DNA of 64,000 nt from Bryobacterales bacterium (GCA_020846745.1 JADLDI010000096.1:1-64000); one strand, 5' to 3'. Positions 9,101 to 16,706 are shown, counted from the stretch's first letter. A program made the numbers and translations. The notes: a model not told the origin generated them from the sequence alone.

Positions 9101-9487
9101 GCCTAACATCGTCGCCTGGTCCATGCCCGCCGCCGAACACTCGGCTATCGAGGACAGGTGGCACGGCGCCGCATTGTTCCGGAAATCCACCTTGACGGCC
9201 TGGCCGGCGATAACATCGTGATGAAACGCTACCCAGGCCTTCTTCACACTGCCGGCGGTGCAAATGGAAGATGCCGGCCACCGGCTATATATGTCTGCTT
9301 GAAACTGTGCCTTCGCGACTCCGTCGACATACGGCCTCGGATAATCGCAAAGCTCATCCTTGGCGAACGTCGGAAACAGGTCGAACGGGCGGTTAGCCTG
9401 CGTCGCTGCCGGCGAGAAGGTAATGAAGTTACCCATCGCTCCAAACGCAAGCGGAATCCAAAAGAGTGCAATCGGGATTAAACGCAT
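6194..9487 (-). CDS. Large secreted multidomain protein, operon gene 2
   Basis: A 1097-aa protein with a Sec signal peptide (residues 1-16) and a strong ribosome-binding site (GGAGG, 7 nt before ATG 9487). The N-terminal third is beta-rich and contains two short modules of the form VDSEIVSVC and LNVMGEMIRVC, each followed by a TLYLGT- or LTVGTG-type strand. Such modules occur in phage and bacterial fibre proteins. The middle (about residues 560-900) is rich in Trp, Tyr and helical segments, with a HQPQLSFIPWLLSGDWFYE stretch. That resembles alpha/alpha-toroid glycosidases and lyases, but no catalytic residues can be assigned. It is followed 29 nt downstream by the tail-fibre-like gene. Enzyme or structural scaffold are both possible. 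Confidence 0.55.
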   Translation of the reverse strand: MRLIPIALFWIPLAFGAMGNFITFSPAATQANRPFDLFPTFAKDELCDYPRPYVDGVAKAQFQADIYSRWPASSICTAGSVKKAWVAFHHDVIAGQAVKVDFRNNAAPCHLSSIAECSAAGMDQATMLGRTWDAQMNVTPFPTSTDATTKAISARTMLAAGAWSYRRRGPIVTQVVVEDRSTARSYDFGWRDKRVARVTGTLQTDFTSFKVAADWSRVAVPFKVMVDSEIVSVCYATYISSTASTTLYLGTTAGIASSCASSTGHGQDGTPIYNHYAEELRTYARLLGDEPMKLAASIGGTYSSTLTLQDASSINSPVILNVMGEMIRVCNKSGNVLTVGTGAWGCTADAGGRSYWGTNTYRGNAPVAAPVYNWSEVTDAWVDADQNRYKSLHPVFVITQFANWPATGIEYHVLNVWHDRLQDQMYTVAMTRGGGVAVSTASQVLHKAMTMWKYPDGPVVGTYGPNLGDRKIWDGTAPSAGRFDFNHDYLRYVGAVPHDPNIAIDTTGINGIFTSNRSHDGNYFAWDNSNKAAIPTTADSDTFIGKYNCAGMHKPWGAVGGRPDIAPIPMWTALGVYAMKSPLPGAERWAEALFGASACAGYAPIHVWEGDTDTNRKFCAATDTIYKSCTGTNATVPAFGRPWSIDARPLSHLTFDQANAADPYNGRLLYQGYQTFNNFGVGDGNSHQPQLSFIPWLLSGDWFYETTMRDEGAWSLMNSNSDAVGRKGSWGWPSWYNMTRPISWFIRTMSLAAWAQPSGSPDEEYFVDKINKFVEIFEGKYNITSGMFYRPCTGGSTDTTSTPWCWGRRIIGKDAPNLDVMAYFGGVASWGWNDWGNVDQKYVYHIQSYWMENYGRTSMGWSISLGFTQLKPLYDKTWARDNINRILHPDTSPYTMGEYRDPSVPCRPEGVAQTSNCNGQTFAAGEQWQFATYGAYHNSWNSIAKAKNMYDNDLDKQGGYSLIASSVTNFVEDARDGSRTGTRAQEWMKYAIRKQSEFASTPMFSFSSDRRHRLQVRAYPSAGGNLTFVFTGPNSAACSYAIGNVLLTDSRDDNDVVIPGGAPMRKVTVTGLTPGAKHLRVTCGNSARGNAYFTAIN

Positions 9488-9497
9488 TCGCGCCTCC

Positions 9498-11195
9498 TTA
9501 GAACGATTTCAGAAGATAGCCGCCGTAATTGAGGGAAATAGGATCGACGGTACCCGTAGTAACTTTGCATAACCGCACCGTGACCGTGTTCTGGGCGGTC
9601 ACCATCATGATTCCGATCAGTCCCGCATCCAGCGTGTGCGGCCAGGCCGGGGCAACCCGGTCGCCGGTCATCGCGCCGGTTACGGTGATCGGCATCTCCA
9701 GGCAGGTGTTCTGCGTAATCTGCGCGAAGTCCAGGTCCTTCACGAACATCTGGTAAGAAGGCACGGCGCCTGGTTCAATCTCGAGTAAGCCAGCCTGCCG
9801 GCGCAGCCCTAGTCCAAGGGGCTCCTGGGCCGCTGTCGATGTAATCGTGACGTTCGTGCGGTTGTAAGTCGAATCGTCGCTCGTCGTGATGGTCACACCC
9901 GGGCCTTCGATCAGATTCAGCACTGCTCGCTGCGTTACGGCTACGTTTGCTTTTTGTAACGTTTGGTAGTAAGTAGTGCCGCTGCCGGATCCGCACGCCG
10001 CGCCGGCGGTTACGATATTGCCGTTCGCATCGAACTTCGCGCAATCGTTCGCTGCCGGAGCCGTACCCGTGAACATCTGGACTTTCGTCCCCGTGCCCTG
10101 TTTGCTCGCGCCCGCAATCTGCGTCGCGCTCAGCGATCCGCCGATGGCCGCAAGGTCCAGGTTCGCCGGCACCACGTCGACGTCCACCTCTTTGTTCGTC
10201 GCGTCGTTGGTCACGGTAACCCGGCTTGAACCTGCGTTGATGCTCTTGAACTGCAGGTCGACACCCTGTTTCTGCAAGTACACGCCAACGCCGCCGACCC
10301 CCTGACTGGACGCCGTATTGACTTCGCCGCTACCGCCGCCCGTGCCGCTGCCGCACGCCGCGCCCGCGCTCACGATGTTTCCGTTCGCATCGAACTTCGC
10401 GCAGTCGTTTGTCGCTACCGTGCCGCCGCCGAATAACTGGATCTTCGACCCGTTCCCCTGTTTGGCTGCGGAACTGATCTGCCCCAGCGTCAGCGACCCA
10501 CCCAGCGTCGCGATGTCGATATTCCCCGGAACAACGTCGATGTCCACTTCCCGATTCGTCGTATCGTTGGCGAGGCTCACCTTGTTCGATGCTGTGTTCA
10601 GGTTCTTGAACTGCAACTCCGTCCCGAACTTCTGGTAATACAAACCTTGCCCGCCGGCGCCGGCGTTGGCGCCCGTATTCGCTTCCCCACCGCTCGCGCC
10701 GCCGCCGCTTGTACCGCCGGCGCCGTTTACCACACACCGCCCCGATTGCGGACTTAAGAAATTCACCAGAACCTGGTTGGCGTTGGTCACCGTCATCGAG
10801 CTGTATTCGAGCGCCGTGCTCCCTGTGTCGTAGCACTGCACCAGTACGTTCACGGTGTTCAGATTGTGAGCTACCGTCACGGCCGACTGGCTCGTGAACG
10901 ACACCGAAAAGTTCGCCGCCGTAATCGTCGCCGGCGCCGACTGCAACGTCCACGTATTCGCCGCCGAACACCCATACAGGTTCGATCCCGCGGCCGCGTC
11001 CGTCTTAAAGAACATGTCGCCGACTGTACAGTTGGACGGCATGGCCGTCCCGGTTTTTATCGGGCGGGTCGAACTGGCTGCAGAGAAGTCGACGCTTTTG
11101 CTCTGCGTTCGCAGGTCGATGGCTGTCTGGCCATATCCCGCGCCAGCCGCTAACGCTCCCAACAAAACAAATTTCAACTGGCTAGTCACTGTCAA
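9498..11195 (-). CDS. Secreted repeat protein with tail-fibre features, operon gene 1
   Basis: A 565-aa protein from TTG 11195, placed 6 nt after a GGAAGG ribosome-binding site; GTG 11189 is an alternative. Residues 1-23 form a signal peptide. Residues 171-284 and 291-404 are two copies of one module in exact 120-residue register, each ending in DCAKFDANGNIV followed by AACGSG. The C-terminal part (about 430-565) is non-repetitive and beta-rich. The NANG/DGNI-type repeats resemble phage fibre collars. Only 10 nt separate it from the 1097-aa gene, so it heads the operon. The function is unknown; a surface fibre or adhesin is plausible. Confidence 0.6.
   Translation of the reverse strand: MTVTSQLKFVLLGALAAGAGYGQTAIDLRTQSKSVDFSAASSTRPIKTGTAMPSNCTVGDMFFKTDAAAGSNLYGCSAANTWTLQSAPATITAANFSVSFTSQSAVTVAHNLNTVNVLVQCYDTGSTALEYSSMTVTNANQVLVNFLSPQSGRCVVNGAGGTSGGGASGGEANTGANAGAGGQGLYYQKFGTELQFKNLNTASNKVSLANDTTNREVDIDVVPGNIDIATLGGSLTLGQISSAAKQGNGSKIQLFGGGTVATNDCAKFDANGNIVSAGAACGSGTGGGSGEVNTASSQGVGGVGVYLQKQGVDLQFKSINAGSSRVTVTNDATNKEVDVDVVPANLDLAAIGGSLSATQIAGASKQGTGTKVQMFTGTAPAANDCAKFDANGNIVTAGAACGSGSGTTYYQTLQKANVAVTQRAVLNLIEGPGVTITTSDDSTYNRTNVTITSTAAQEPLGLGLRRQAGLLEIEPGAVPSYQMFVKDLDFAQITQNTCLEMPITVTGAMTGDRVAPAWPHTLDAGLIGIMMVTAQNTVTVRLCKVTTGTVDPISLNYGGYLLKSF
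9984..10325 (-). repeat. Second copy of a 360-nt coding repeat
   Basis: Encodes residues 291-404 of the 565-aa secreted protein. It matches the upstream copy at a constant offset of 360 nt. The amino-acid pattern is well kept (QFKSIN versus QFKNLN, NKEVDVDVVP versus NREVDIDVVP, identical DCAKFDANGNIV). Confidence 0.85.
10344..10685 (-). repeat. First copy of a 360-nt coding repeat
   Basis: Encodes residues 171-284 of the 565-aa secreted protein, bounded by glycine-rich linkers. The repeat period is exactly 120 codons with no insertions between copies, which points to an intragenic duplication kept under selection. Confidence 0.85.
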
Positions 11196-11236
11196 GAGTT
11201 ACCTTCCTGGCCGCGTCTTTGGGGCGAAAATAGTTT

Positions 11237-11304
11237 GGGCCCGGACTGACGGCTTGTTACCGCCAACCGGGCCCGCTTGAAGAGGCCGGAAAAACGCGTT
11301 TCCG
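11237..11304 (-). other. Structured leader upstream of the fibre operon
   Basis: The segment has a perfect 8-bp inverted repeat, GGGCCCGG (11237-11244) and CCGGGCCC (11267-11274), with a small CGG/CCG stem inside. A second hairpin, CGGAAA/TTTCCG, lies at 11287-11304. Both would be in the 5' leader of the minus-strand fibre operon (first codon at 11195) if its promoter lies further upstream. No known riboswitch class was recognised. The gene-free interval 11196-11636 also contains a 32-nt shared element and a TATAAT box, listed separately. Confidence 0.45.
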
Positions 11305-11416
11305 CTGTCGAGTTTGTACCCGCGCCCCTTATCTCAGCACTCAGCCGAAAGGAATTCTTCTGCTCTGAATCCTCGCAACCTGTTCACCCCATTCGACTTA
11401 AAATTTTTTTCGCTTT

Positions 11417-11448
11417 TTTCAAATTGTTTGTGAATGACTTTTTTCCGG
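11417..11448 (+). promoter_or_regulatory. 32-nt shared upstream element, copy 1
   Basis: The pattern is TTTCAAA, six free bases, GTGAATGA, one base, TTTTTTC, one base, GG. The same pattern with identical spacing occurs at 46409-46440. This copy ends 188 nt before the polysaccharide deacetylase start and 55 nt before a TATAAT box. It may be a regulator site or an AT-rich upstream promoter element. Confidence 0.5.
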
Positions 11449-11502
11449 TCCTCACTTTCGCCTTCACCCTCATTACGGCTCGTTCATCCCGAATCCGCCC
11501 TC

Positions 11503-11508
11503 TATAAT
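11503..11508 (+). promoter_or_regulatory. -10-like TATAAT before the polysaccharide operon
   Basis: A perfect TATAAT hexamer lies 128 nt before the deacetylase ATG. No good -35 element sits at the expected distance, so an activator may be needed, perhaps acting at the shared 32-nt element upstream. Confidence 0.4.
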
Positions 11509-11636
11509 CGAAATGGATGTCCGGAGTACGCCGGGTGCTCGATTGGTGCCTGTTATGGCTCTTCTCGGCTGGGCTTGATGCGGCGGTGGCGGTCATGAAA
11601 AGGCGGAAGCCGCACGCCCGATAAACCTGATCAACG

Positions 11637-12491
11637 ATGACGAACGCCATTACTATCGACGTGGAGGACTACTTCCACCCCAGTGAGGTGCAGTCCACCA
11701 CCAACAGCCTCGACTGGGATGCGCTGCCCTCCCGCGTTGAAGCCGCCACCCTCCGCTGTCTCGATCTCCTCGGCCGCCATTCCGTCCGTGGAACTTTTTT
11801 TGTTCTCGGTTGGGTTGCTGAAAAATACCCTGCCCTCATCCGCCGCATAGCCGACGCGAAGCACGAGATCGCCTGCCATTCCTACGCCCATGCCCTCGTC
11901 TACGACTTAGGACCAGACCGCTTCCGGGCCGATACCCGGCGGGCCGTCGCGGCGATCTCGGACGCCTGCGGTGTCCAGCCCCGCGGCTACCGTGCCCCCA
12001 GCTATTCCATTACCAAACGTTCCCTCTGGGCCCTCGACATCCTCGCTGAACTTGGCTTCTCCTACGACTCCAGCATCGTCCCGATCACCCACGACCGTTA
12101 CGGCATTCCCGGCTATCCGCGTGAGGCCCGCCCGGTCGCTACCCCCTCGGGCGCCATCCTTGAGATTCCCCCTGCCACCGTCCAGTTGACCGCTCAGCGT
12201 ACGTCTGCTGTCGGAGGTGGTGGCTATCTCCGTCTACTCCCTTATGCCTATACGGCTGCCGGAGTGCGCCGCCTCAACTACGTCGATCGCATTCCCGCGT
12301 GCATCTATTTCCATCCCTGGGAAATTGATCCGCACGCCCCGCGCATGGCCAACGGCATGCTTGCCCGCCTTCGCACTTATCTCGGCTTGTCTGCCATGGA
12401 AAGGAAACTCGACCGGCTCCTGACAGAGTTCCGCTTCGGCGCTATCGCCGACGTGTTCCCGGTCGCCCAATCGAATGTCCCTGCGCATTGA
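11637..12491 (+). CDS. Polysaccharide deacetylase (exosortase-locus type)
   Basis: NodB-homology polysaccharide deacetylase, 284 aa. The metal- and catalysis-related motifs are visible: DVEDYFHPSE at residue 8, TFFVLGW near 57, HSYAH near 82 and GYRAPSYSIT near 118. A C-terminal YFHPWEIDP segment matches the DUF3473 extension typical of deacetylases in exosortase (XrtA/EpsH) exopolysaccharide loci. The likely role is N- or O-deacetylation of a surface polysaccharide. The next gene starts 17 nt inside its end, so the four downstream genes form one operon. There is no signal peptide, as is common in this subfamily. Confidence 0.88.
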   Translation: MTNAITIDVEDYFHPSEVQSTTNSLDWDALPSRVEAATLRCLDLLGRHSVRGTFFVLGWVAEKYPALIRRIADAKHEIACHSYAHALVYDLGPDRFRADTRRAVAAISDACGVQPRGYRAPSYSITKRSLWALDILAELGFSYDSSIVPITHDRYGIPGYPREARPVATPSGAILEIPPATVQLTAQRTSAVGGGGYLRLLPYAYTAAGVRRLNYVDRIPACIYFHPWEIDPHAPRMANGMLARLRTYLGLSAMERKLDRLLTEFRFGAIADVFPVAQSNVPAH

Positions 12492-13512
12492 TCTGCTCGC
12501 TCCCGGCCAGGAACTCGTCTGGGACGCCTATGTCTGTGCCCACCCGCACGGCACGCCTTTCCACCTGTTAGCGTGGAAACGGACCATCGAGGCAACCTTT
12601 TCCTACGAACCCCGCTACCTCTGCGCCTTCCGCCCGGACGGGTCTCTTCGCGGCATTCTTCCACTTTTTCTTGTGGATACTTTCCTCACAGGCAAGGTCC
12701 TGCTCTCGACCCCCTTCGCCGTGTATGGCGGCATCCTCGCCGAAGACGACCACGCTCGCGACGCCCTCGGCCGGCACCTCCGTGCGATGGCCGAAACTGA
12801 AGCCGTTCAGTATGTTGAACTGCGCAACTCCTGGCCGGACCAATGCCTTGGTCTCCACCCCATCGACCGCTACGTCACCTTCACACAGCCCGTCAGCCCG
12901 GTTACCGATGAAGACTTACTTGCCTCCGTCTCCAAGAAGACCCGCAACATGGTGCGCAAGTCGCTCAAAAGCCCCTTCTCTACCCGCGTAACCACCTCGC
13001 TCGATCACTTCTACCGGCTGCTCGTCAATAACTACCGCCGTCTCGGCACGCCGGTGTTCCCGAAGAGCTTCTTTGAAGCGATGCAGAAGAACTTTGGGCC
13101 GGTGCTCGACATTCGTGAGATTCTCCTTGAAAATGAGGTCGCAGCCGCCGCTCTTAACTTCCATTTCCGCGGCTCCATGCACACCTACTACGCTGCGTCC
13201 GACCCGAGGTTCCTGGCGCAAGCCCCCAATAACTACATGTATTTCGATTTCCTCCGCTGGGCCGGGCACAATGGACACGCCGAATTCGATTTCGGCCGCA
13301 GCAAGAAAGATACCGGTACTTTCGAGTTCAAGCGCCATTGGGGCACCACCATGCGCGAGTTACCCTACGAAGTAATGCTTGTCAAAAGAAAGGATCCGCC
13401 GAACTTCAGCCCCAAGAACCCGAAGTTTGAACTCGCGATCCAAGCCTGGCAGCGTCTGCCGCTCGGCCTCACCAAGATTCTCGGGCCCCACCTTATTCGG
13501 CTATTTCCATGA
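12475..13512 (+). CDS. FemAB-like protein (exosortase-locus type)
   Basis: A 345-aa GNAT-fold protein of the FemAB-related family found in PEP-CTERM/exosortase exopolysaccharide loci. The N terminus has HPHGTPFHLLAW near residue 24. The C-terminal half has the family pattern ending in FDFGRSKKDTGTFEFKRHWG near residue 275. FemAB enzymes transfer aminoacyl groups to peptidoglycan precursors. The exosortase-locus branch is thought to modify polysaccharide, but its reaction is not established. The start overlaps the deacetylase by 17 nt and the stop overlaps the GT2 gene (ATGA), indicating tight translational coupling. Confidence 0.85.
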   Translation: MSLRIDLLAPGQELVWDAYVCAHPHGTPFHLLAWKRTIEATFSYEPRYLCAFRPDGSLRGILPLFLVDTFLTGKVLLSTPFAVYGGILAEDDHARDALGRHLRAMAETEAVQYVELRNSWPDQCLGLHPIDRYVTFTQPVSPVTDEDLLASVSKKTRNMVRKSLKSPFSTRVTTSLDHFYRLLVNNYRRLGTPVFPKSFFEAMQKNFGPVLDIREILLENEVAAAALNFHFRGSMHTYYAASDPRFLAQAPNNYMYFDFLRWAGHNGHAEFDFGRSKKDTGTFEFKRHWGTTMRELPYEVMLVKRKDPPNFSPKNPKFELAIQAWQRLPLGLTKILGPHLIRLFP

Positions 13513-14633
13513 CCGGCTTACTGGTGGCTGCGGCCCTGCTGTTCGCATACCCGTTTGCCATCTATCCTCTCTTGGCGCTCTTGATCCCGTCCCGCCGGCG
13601 AATCCACCCGCCCGCCGGCGCGGAGCCTCCGTCTGCCGCCCTCGTCATCTGCGCCTATAACGAAGAGCACATCATCGCTTCGAAGCTCGAAAACAGCCTC
13701 GCTCTCGACTACCCGGCAGGGCGCCTGCATGTCTATCTCGTCAACGACGGTTCCGTTGACCGTACCGGCGAAATCGGCGCTTCCTTCGCGCCTCGTGGTC
13801 TGCGCTTCATCAATCGTTCCGGCCGCCGTGGCAAAGCCGCTAATATCAATGAAATTGTCCCTACTCTTGAAGAGGACGTAATTGTTCTCTCCGACGCTAA
13901 CGTGATTTACGAAACGTCCGCGTTGCGCCATCTTGTCTCCCGCTTCGCCGACCCCTCAGTCGGGTGCGTGTCCGGCAAAGTCATCCTCACCGATACCGAC
14001 GACTCGCTCCGCCAGTCGGAAGGTTTCTACTACAACATCGAATGGATGTTGCAGCAGAAGGCGGCCGACCTCTACTCCATGTGCGGGGCCGATGGCGCTA
14101 TGTACGCGTTCCGCCGTAAGCTCTTCCGCCCCTATCCGGCCGACACGATTATCGAGGATCTCGTGCTGCCGCTCTCCTTCGTCAGCCAGGGCTACCGCGT
14201 CGCCTTTGAACCCTCTGCCTTTGGTTGGGAGCACGGCTCCACTTCCGTCCACGAAGAATTTCGCCGCAAAGTGCGCATCTCGGCCGGAAGCTTTCAGGCC
14301 CTCGCCCGCGGCAATGGCTTTCCCCGCAATGCCCCCTTCCGCTTTTGGTTTATCTGGTTCTCGCATAAGTTCATGCGTTGGATTTCGCCGTTGTTTGGAT
14401 TGCTGACGCTGATTCTTGCCTTCGCCAGTCTCGACACTTTGGCCGGAAAACTGGTCTGCGGCTTCGCCGTAATCCTGTTGGCGGTCGCCGCGCTTCGCTG
14501 GATCACGAAAACCAGCTCCACCCTCCTCAATATTCCTTTCTACTTCGTGTTCTCTCAACTGGCCCTTGCCGTCGGCCTTTGCCGCGGCTTGGCCGGCCGT
14601 CAGTCGGTTCTCTGGGACAAGGCCAACCGTTGA
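13509..14633 (+). CDS. Family 2 glycosyltransferase, membrane-associated
   Basis: A 374-aa GT2 enzyme. An N-terminal membrane helix (residues about 3-26) precedes the catalytic domain. Its motifs include ICAYNEE near 48, NDGSVDRT near 78, SDAN near 124, a GADGAMYAFRR acceptor region near 194 and EDLVLP near 216. C-terminal hydrophobic segments (about 295-345) suggest membrane anchoring, as in processive or undecaprenyl-linked transferases. It most likely adds a sugar to an exopolysaccharide repeat unit. It overlaps FemAB by 4 nt and the next transferase by 3 nt. Confidence 0.86.
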   Translation: MTGLLVAAALLFAYPFAIYPLLALLIPSRRRIHPPAGAEPPSAALVICAYNEEHIIASKLENSLALDYPAGRLHVYLVNDGSVDRTGEIGASFAPRGLRFINRSGRRGKAANINEIVPTLEEDVIVLSDANVIYETSALRHLVSRFADPSVGCVSGKVILTDTDDSLRQSEGFYYNIEWMLQQKAADLYSMCGADGAMYAFRRKLFRPYPADTIIEDLVLPLSFVSQGYRVAFEPSAFGWEHGSTSVHEEFRRKVRISAGSFQALARGNGFPRNAPFRFWFIWFSHKFMRWISPLFGLLTLILAFASLDTLAGKLVCGFAVILLAVAALRWITKTSSTLLNIPFYFVFSQLALAVGLCRGLAGRQSVLWDKANR

Positions 14634-15712
14634 AACCCACCCTGCTCCATGTTTTGCCCGGTTTCGGGATCGGCGGCACCGAACTCCGCGTCGCGAACCT
14701 TATCCAAGCCACTCAATCCGATTTCCATCACACGGTGATCTCGATCGACGGCTCTCGCGAGGCCGCCCGCAACCTCGATATCCCGGTTCTGGCCGCCCCG
14801 CCCAAGGCCGGCCCCATCCAGTTCCCGCTTGCCATGCGCCGGATGGCCCGCCAACTCCGCCCTAACCTGATCCTCACTTACAACTGGGGCGCCACCGATA
14901 TGATCCTCGGCGCGCGATTCCTCTCTCCCGCCCCGTTCATTCACAACGAGTGCGGCTTCAATCCCGACGAAGCCGAAAAGCTCATCTTCCGCCGCGTCCT
15001 AACCCGCCGAATCCTCCTCAACACCGTCTTTCGCACCATCGTTGTTTCCGGCCGGCTCCTCCATCTGGCCCGAACGGAGTTCCGCCTCCCCGATCGCAAG
15101 ATCGCATTCATCCGGACCGGAGTCGATGTGGGCCGCTTCCATCCCGGCCGCGACGCCGCTCTCCGCGCCGAGTGGGGCGTCTCCGAAAATCAACTCCTGT
15201 TCGGATACATGGGCGGGCTGCGCGGCGAAAAGCACGTTGCGCTTTTACTTGAAGCCTTTCTCCTCGCCAATGTCCCCAACGCGAAATTGGCGATAGTGGG
15301 CGACGGACCCACTCGCGCGGATCTGGAACGTCTCGCTGCTGGAACCCCTAAGGTCGTCTTCGCCGGAGCCCGCCCCGATCCTGTCCGCTGCTATCAGGCT
15401 TTCGACGCATTTCTGATGTCGTCGCTCACCGAACAGACTTCGAATGCTCTCCTCGAAGCCATGGCCACCGGGCTACCCTGTCTCGTCACCGACGTCGGCG
15501 ACAACGCCGCCTGCCTGGGTTCCGGCCGGTTCTGCGTCCCTTCCCGCGACCTCCAGGCGTTCACCGCCGGAATCCAATCCCTCGCCGCCGATCCCTCTCT
15601 CCGCTCCGCAGCCGGCGCCTACAACCGCGCCCGCGTAGAAAACGATTTCTCTTTCTCCCGAATGGTAGCCGCCTACCGCGACCTCTGGCTCAAAGCCACG
15701 CAACCCCGCTAG
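14630..15712 (+). CDS. Family 4 glycosyltransferase
   Basis: A GT-B fold transferase, 360 aa from TTG 14630, which overlaps the preceding TGA (TTGA). The longer open frame is rejected because it lies entirely in the GT2 gene. Family motifs are GFGIGGTELRVANL near the N terminus, RTGVDVGRF near residue 158, GYMGGLRGEKHV near 188, and the nucleotide-sugar-binding E-x7-E region (EQTSNALLEAMATGLP) near 270. It is the last gene of the four-gene polysaccharide cluster. Donor sugar and acceptor are unknown. Confidence 0.86.
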   Translation: MKPTLLHVLPGFGIGGTELRVANLIQATQSDFHHTVISIDGSREAARNLDIPVLAAPPKAGPIQFPLAMRRMARQLRPNLILTYNWGATDMILGARFLSPAPFIHNECGFNPDEAEKLIFRRVLTRRILLNTVFRTIVVSGRLLHLARTEFRLPDRKIAFIRTGVDVGRFHPGRDAALRAEWGVSENQLLFGYMGGLRGEKHVALLLEAFLLANVPNAKLAIVGDGPTRADLERLAAGTPKVVFAGARPDPVRCYQAFDAFLMSSLTEQTSNALLEAMATGLPCLVTDVGDNAACLGSGRFCVPSRDLQAFTAGIQSLAADPSLRSAAGAYNRARVENDFSFSRMVAAYRDLWLKATQPR

Positions 15713-15795
15713 CTATAGCTGTGTGAAAACACGCCGCGAATGCGATTTATTGCGCCCTCTGGCTCCGGCAAACCATTGGAAACAAGCAGCATCTA

Positions 15796-15822
15796 ACCGA
15801 GCCGCGACCGCGAGGGAGCGGT
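15796..15822 (+). repeat. 27-nt dispersed repeat, copy 1
   Basis: This 27-nt sequence recurs in inverted orientation at 49979-50005 with a single mismatch. Here it lies in the 226-nt non-coding gap between the polysaccharide cluster and the CBM9-like gene. It is GC-rich and contains CCGCGACCGCG, in the style of REP-like dispersed elements. Nothing else in 15713-15938 was recognised. Confidence 0.7.
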
Positions 15823-15938
15823 GTTCCGGATTTCTGCACACGCCCGTTGCGCGATGCGGCGCGTCCACGCACCGCTCGACCGCGGCGCCAACAGTCCGCC
15901 GTTGCTTGCCATCACAGACTGTGCAACCCTGGTCGCCG

Positions 15939-16706
15939 ATGGACCTCATCAATTGGTTACTACCCGTCGCACTGGCCGCTGCGCAAACCGTGCAGGCGCC
16001 ACCGAAACAGTACAAGGCGCCCTTCGCAAAGCAATTGCCCGCGATCGACGGACGGCTGGACGATGCAGCTTGGAAGGCGGCCCCGTGGACCGACGATTTC
16101 CAGGATATTGAAGGTCCCGTACGTGTGAAGCCGCGGTTCCGGACCCGCGCCAAGATGACGTGGGATGCGCAGTACTTCTATGTCGCCGCGGAACTCGAAG
16201 AGCCGCACGTTTGGGGCACTCTTACGAAGCACGATTCGGTGATCTTCGAGGACAACGACTTCGAAGTCTTTATCGATCCGAATGGCGATACGCTCGAATA
16301 CTACGAGTTCGAGATGAACGCGCTCAACACCGGCTGGGACCTCTTCTTGCCCAAGCCATACAAGAAGGGCGGGAAAGCTTCAAACGCCTGGGCAATTCCG
16401 GGATTGAAGACTGCCGTGCATGTGAACGGCACGCTCAACAACCCGTCGGACTCGGACAAGGGATGGTCGGTAGAGATCGCCTTTCCCTGGAAGGTGCTGG
16501 CGGAGTTTGCGCACCAGTCGTCGCCTCCCAAGCCGGGCGACAAGTGGCGGGTGAACTTCTCGCGCGTCGAGTGGCGGCACGATATCATCGACGGCAAGTA
16601 CCGTAAGGTGCCCAAGACCAAGGAGGACAACTGGGTGTGGTCGCCGCAATGGCAGGTAGACATGCACGTCCCCGAGCATTGGGGCGTCGTCGAGTTCGTC
16701 CGGTGA
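15939..16706 (+). CDS. Secreted CBM9-like carbohydrate-binding protein
   Basis: A 255-aa protein from ATG 15939, which begins with a signal peptide (about residues 1-16). The in-frame upstream extension lacks any protein-like character and was dropped. The mature part reads IDGRLDDAAWKAAPWTDDFQDIEG, then VAAELEEPHVW, and an FIDPNGDTLEYYEFEMN core. These are the hallmarks of the family 9 carbohydrate-binding (DOMON-like) fold found alone in many Acidobacteria and Bacteroidetes. It probably binds sugars at the cell surface. Its stop codon sits inside a tandem duplication that also carries promoter-like boxes for the penicillin acylase gene. Confidence 0.85.
   Translation: MDLINWLLPVALAAAQTVQAPPKQYKAPFAKQLPAIDGRLDDAAWKAAPWTDDFQDIEGPVRVKPRFRTRAKMTWDAQYFYVAAELEEPHVWGTLTKHDSVIFEDNDFEVFIDPNGDTLEYYEFEMNALNTGWDLFLPKPYKKGGKASNAWAIPGLKTAVHVNGTLNNPSDSDKGWSVEIAFPWKVLAEFAHQSSPPKPGDKWRVNFSRVEWRHDIIDGKYRKVPKTKEDNWVWSPQWQVDMHVPEHWGVVEFVR

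Noticed and set aside
4968-11195. Prophage remnant as explanation of the fibre-like operon
   Set aside because: No capsid, portal, terminase, tail-tube, lysis or integrase gene is nearby and all three proteins carry Sec signal peptides.
14378-14629. N-terminal extension of the family 4 glycosyltransferase
   Set aside because: It overlaps the GT2 gene completely; TTG 14630 in TTGA overlap gives the family's normal N terminus.
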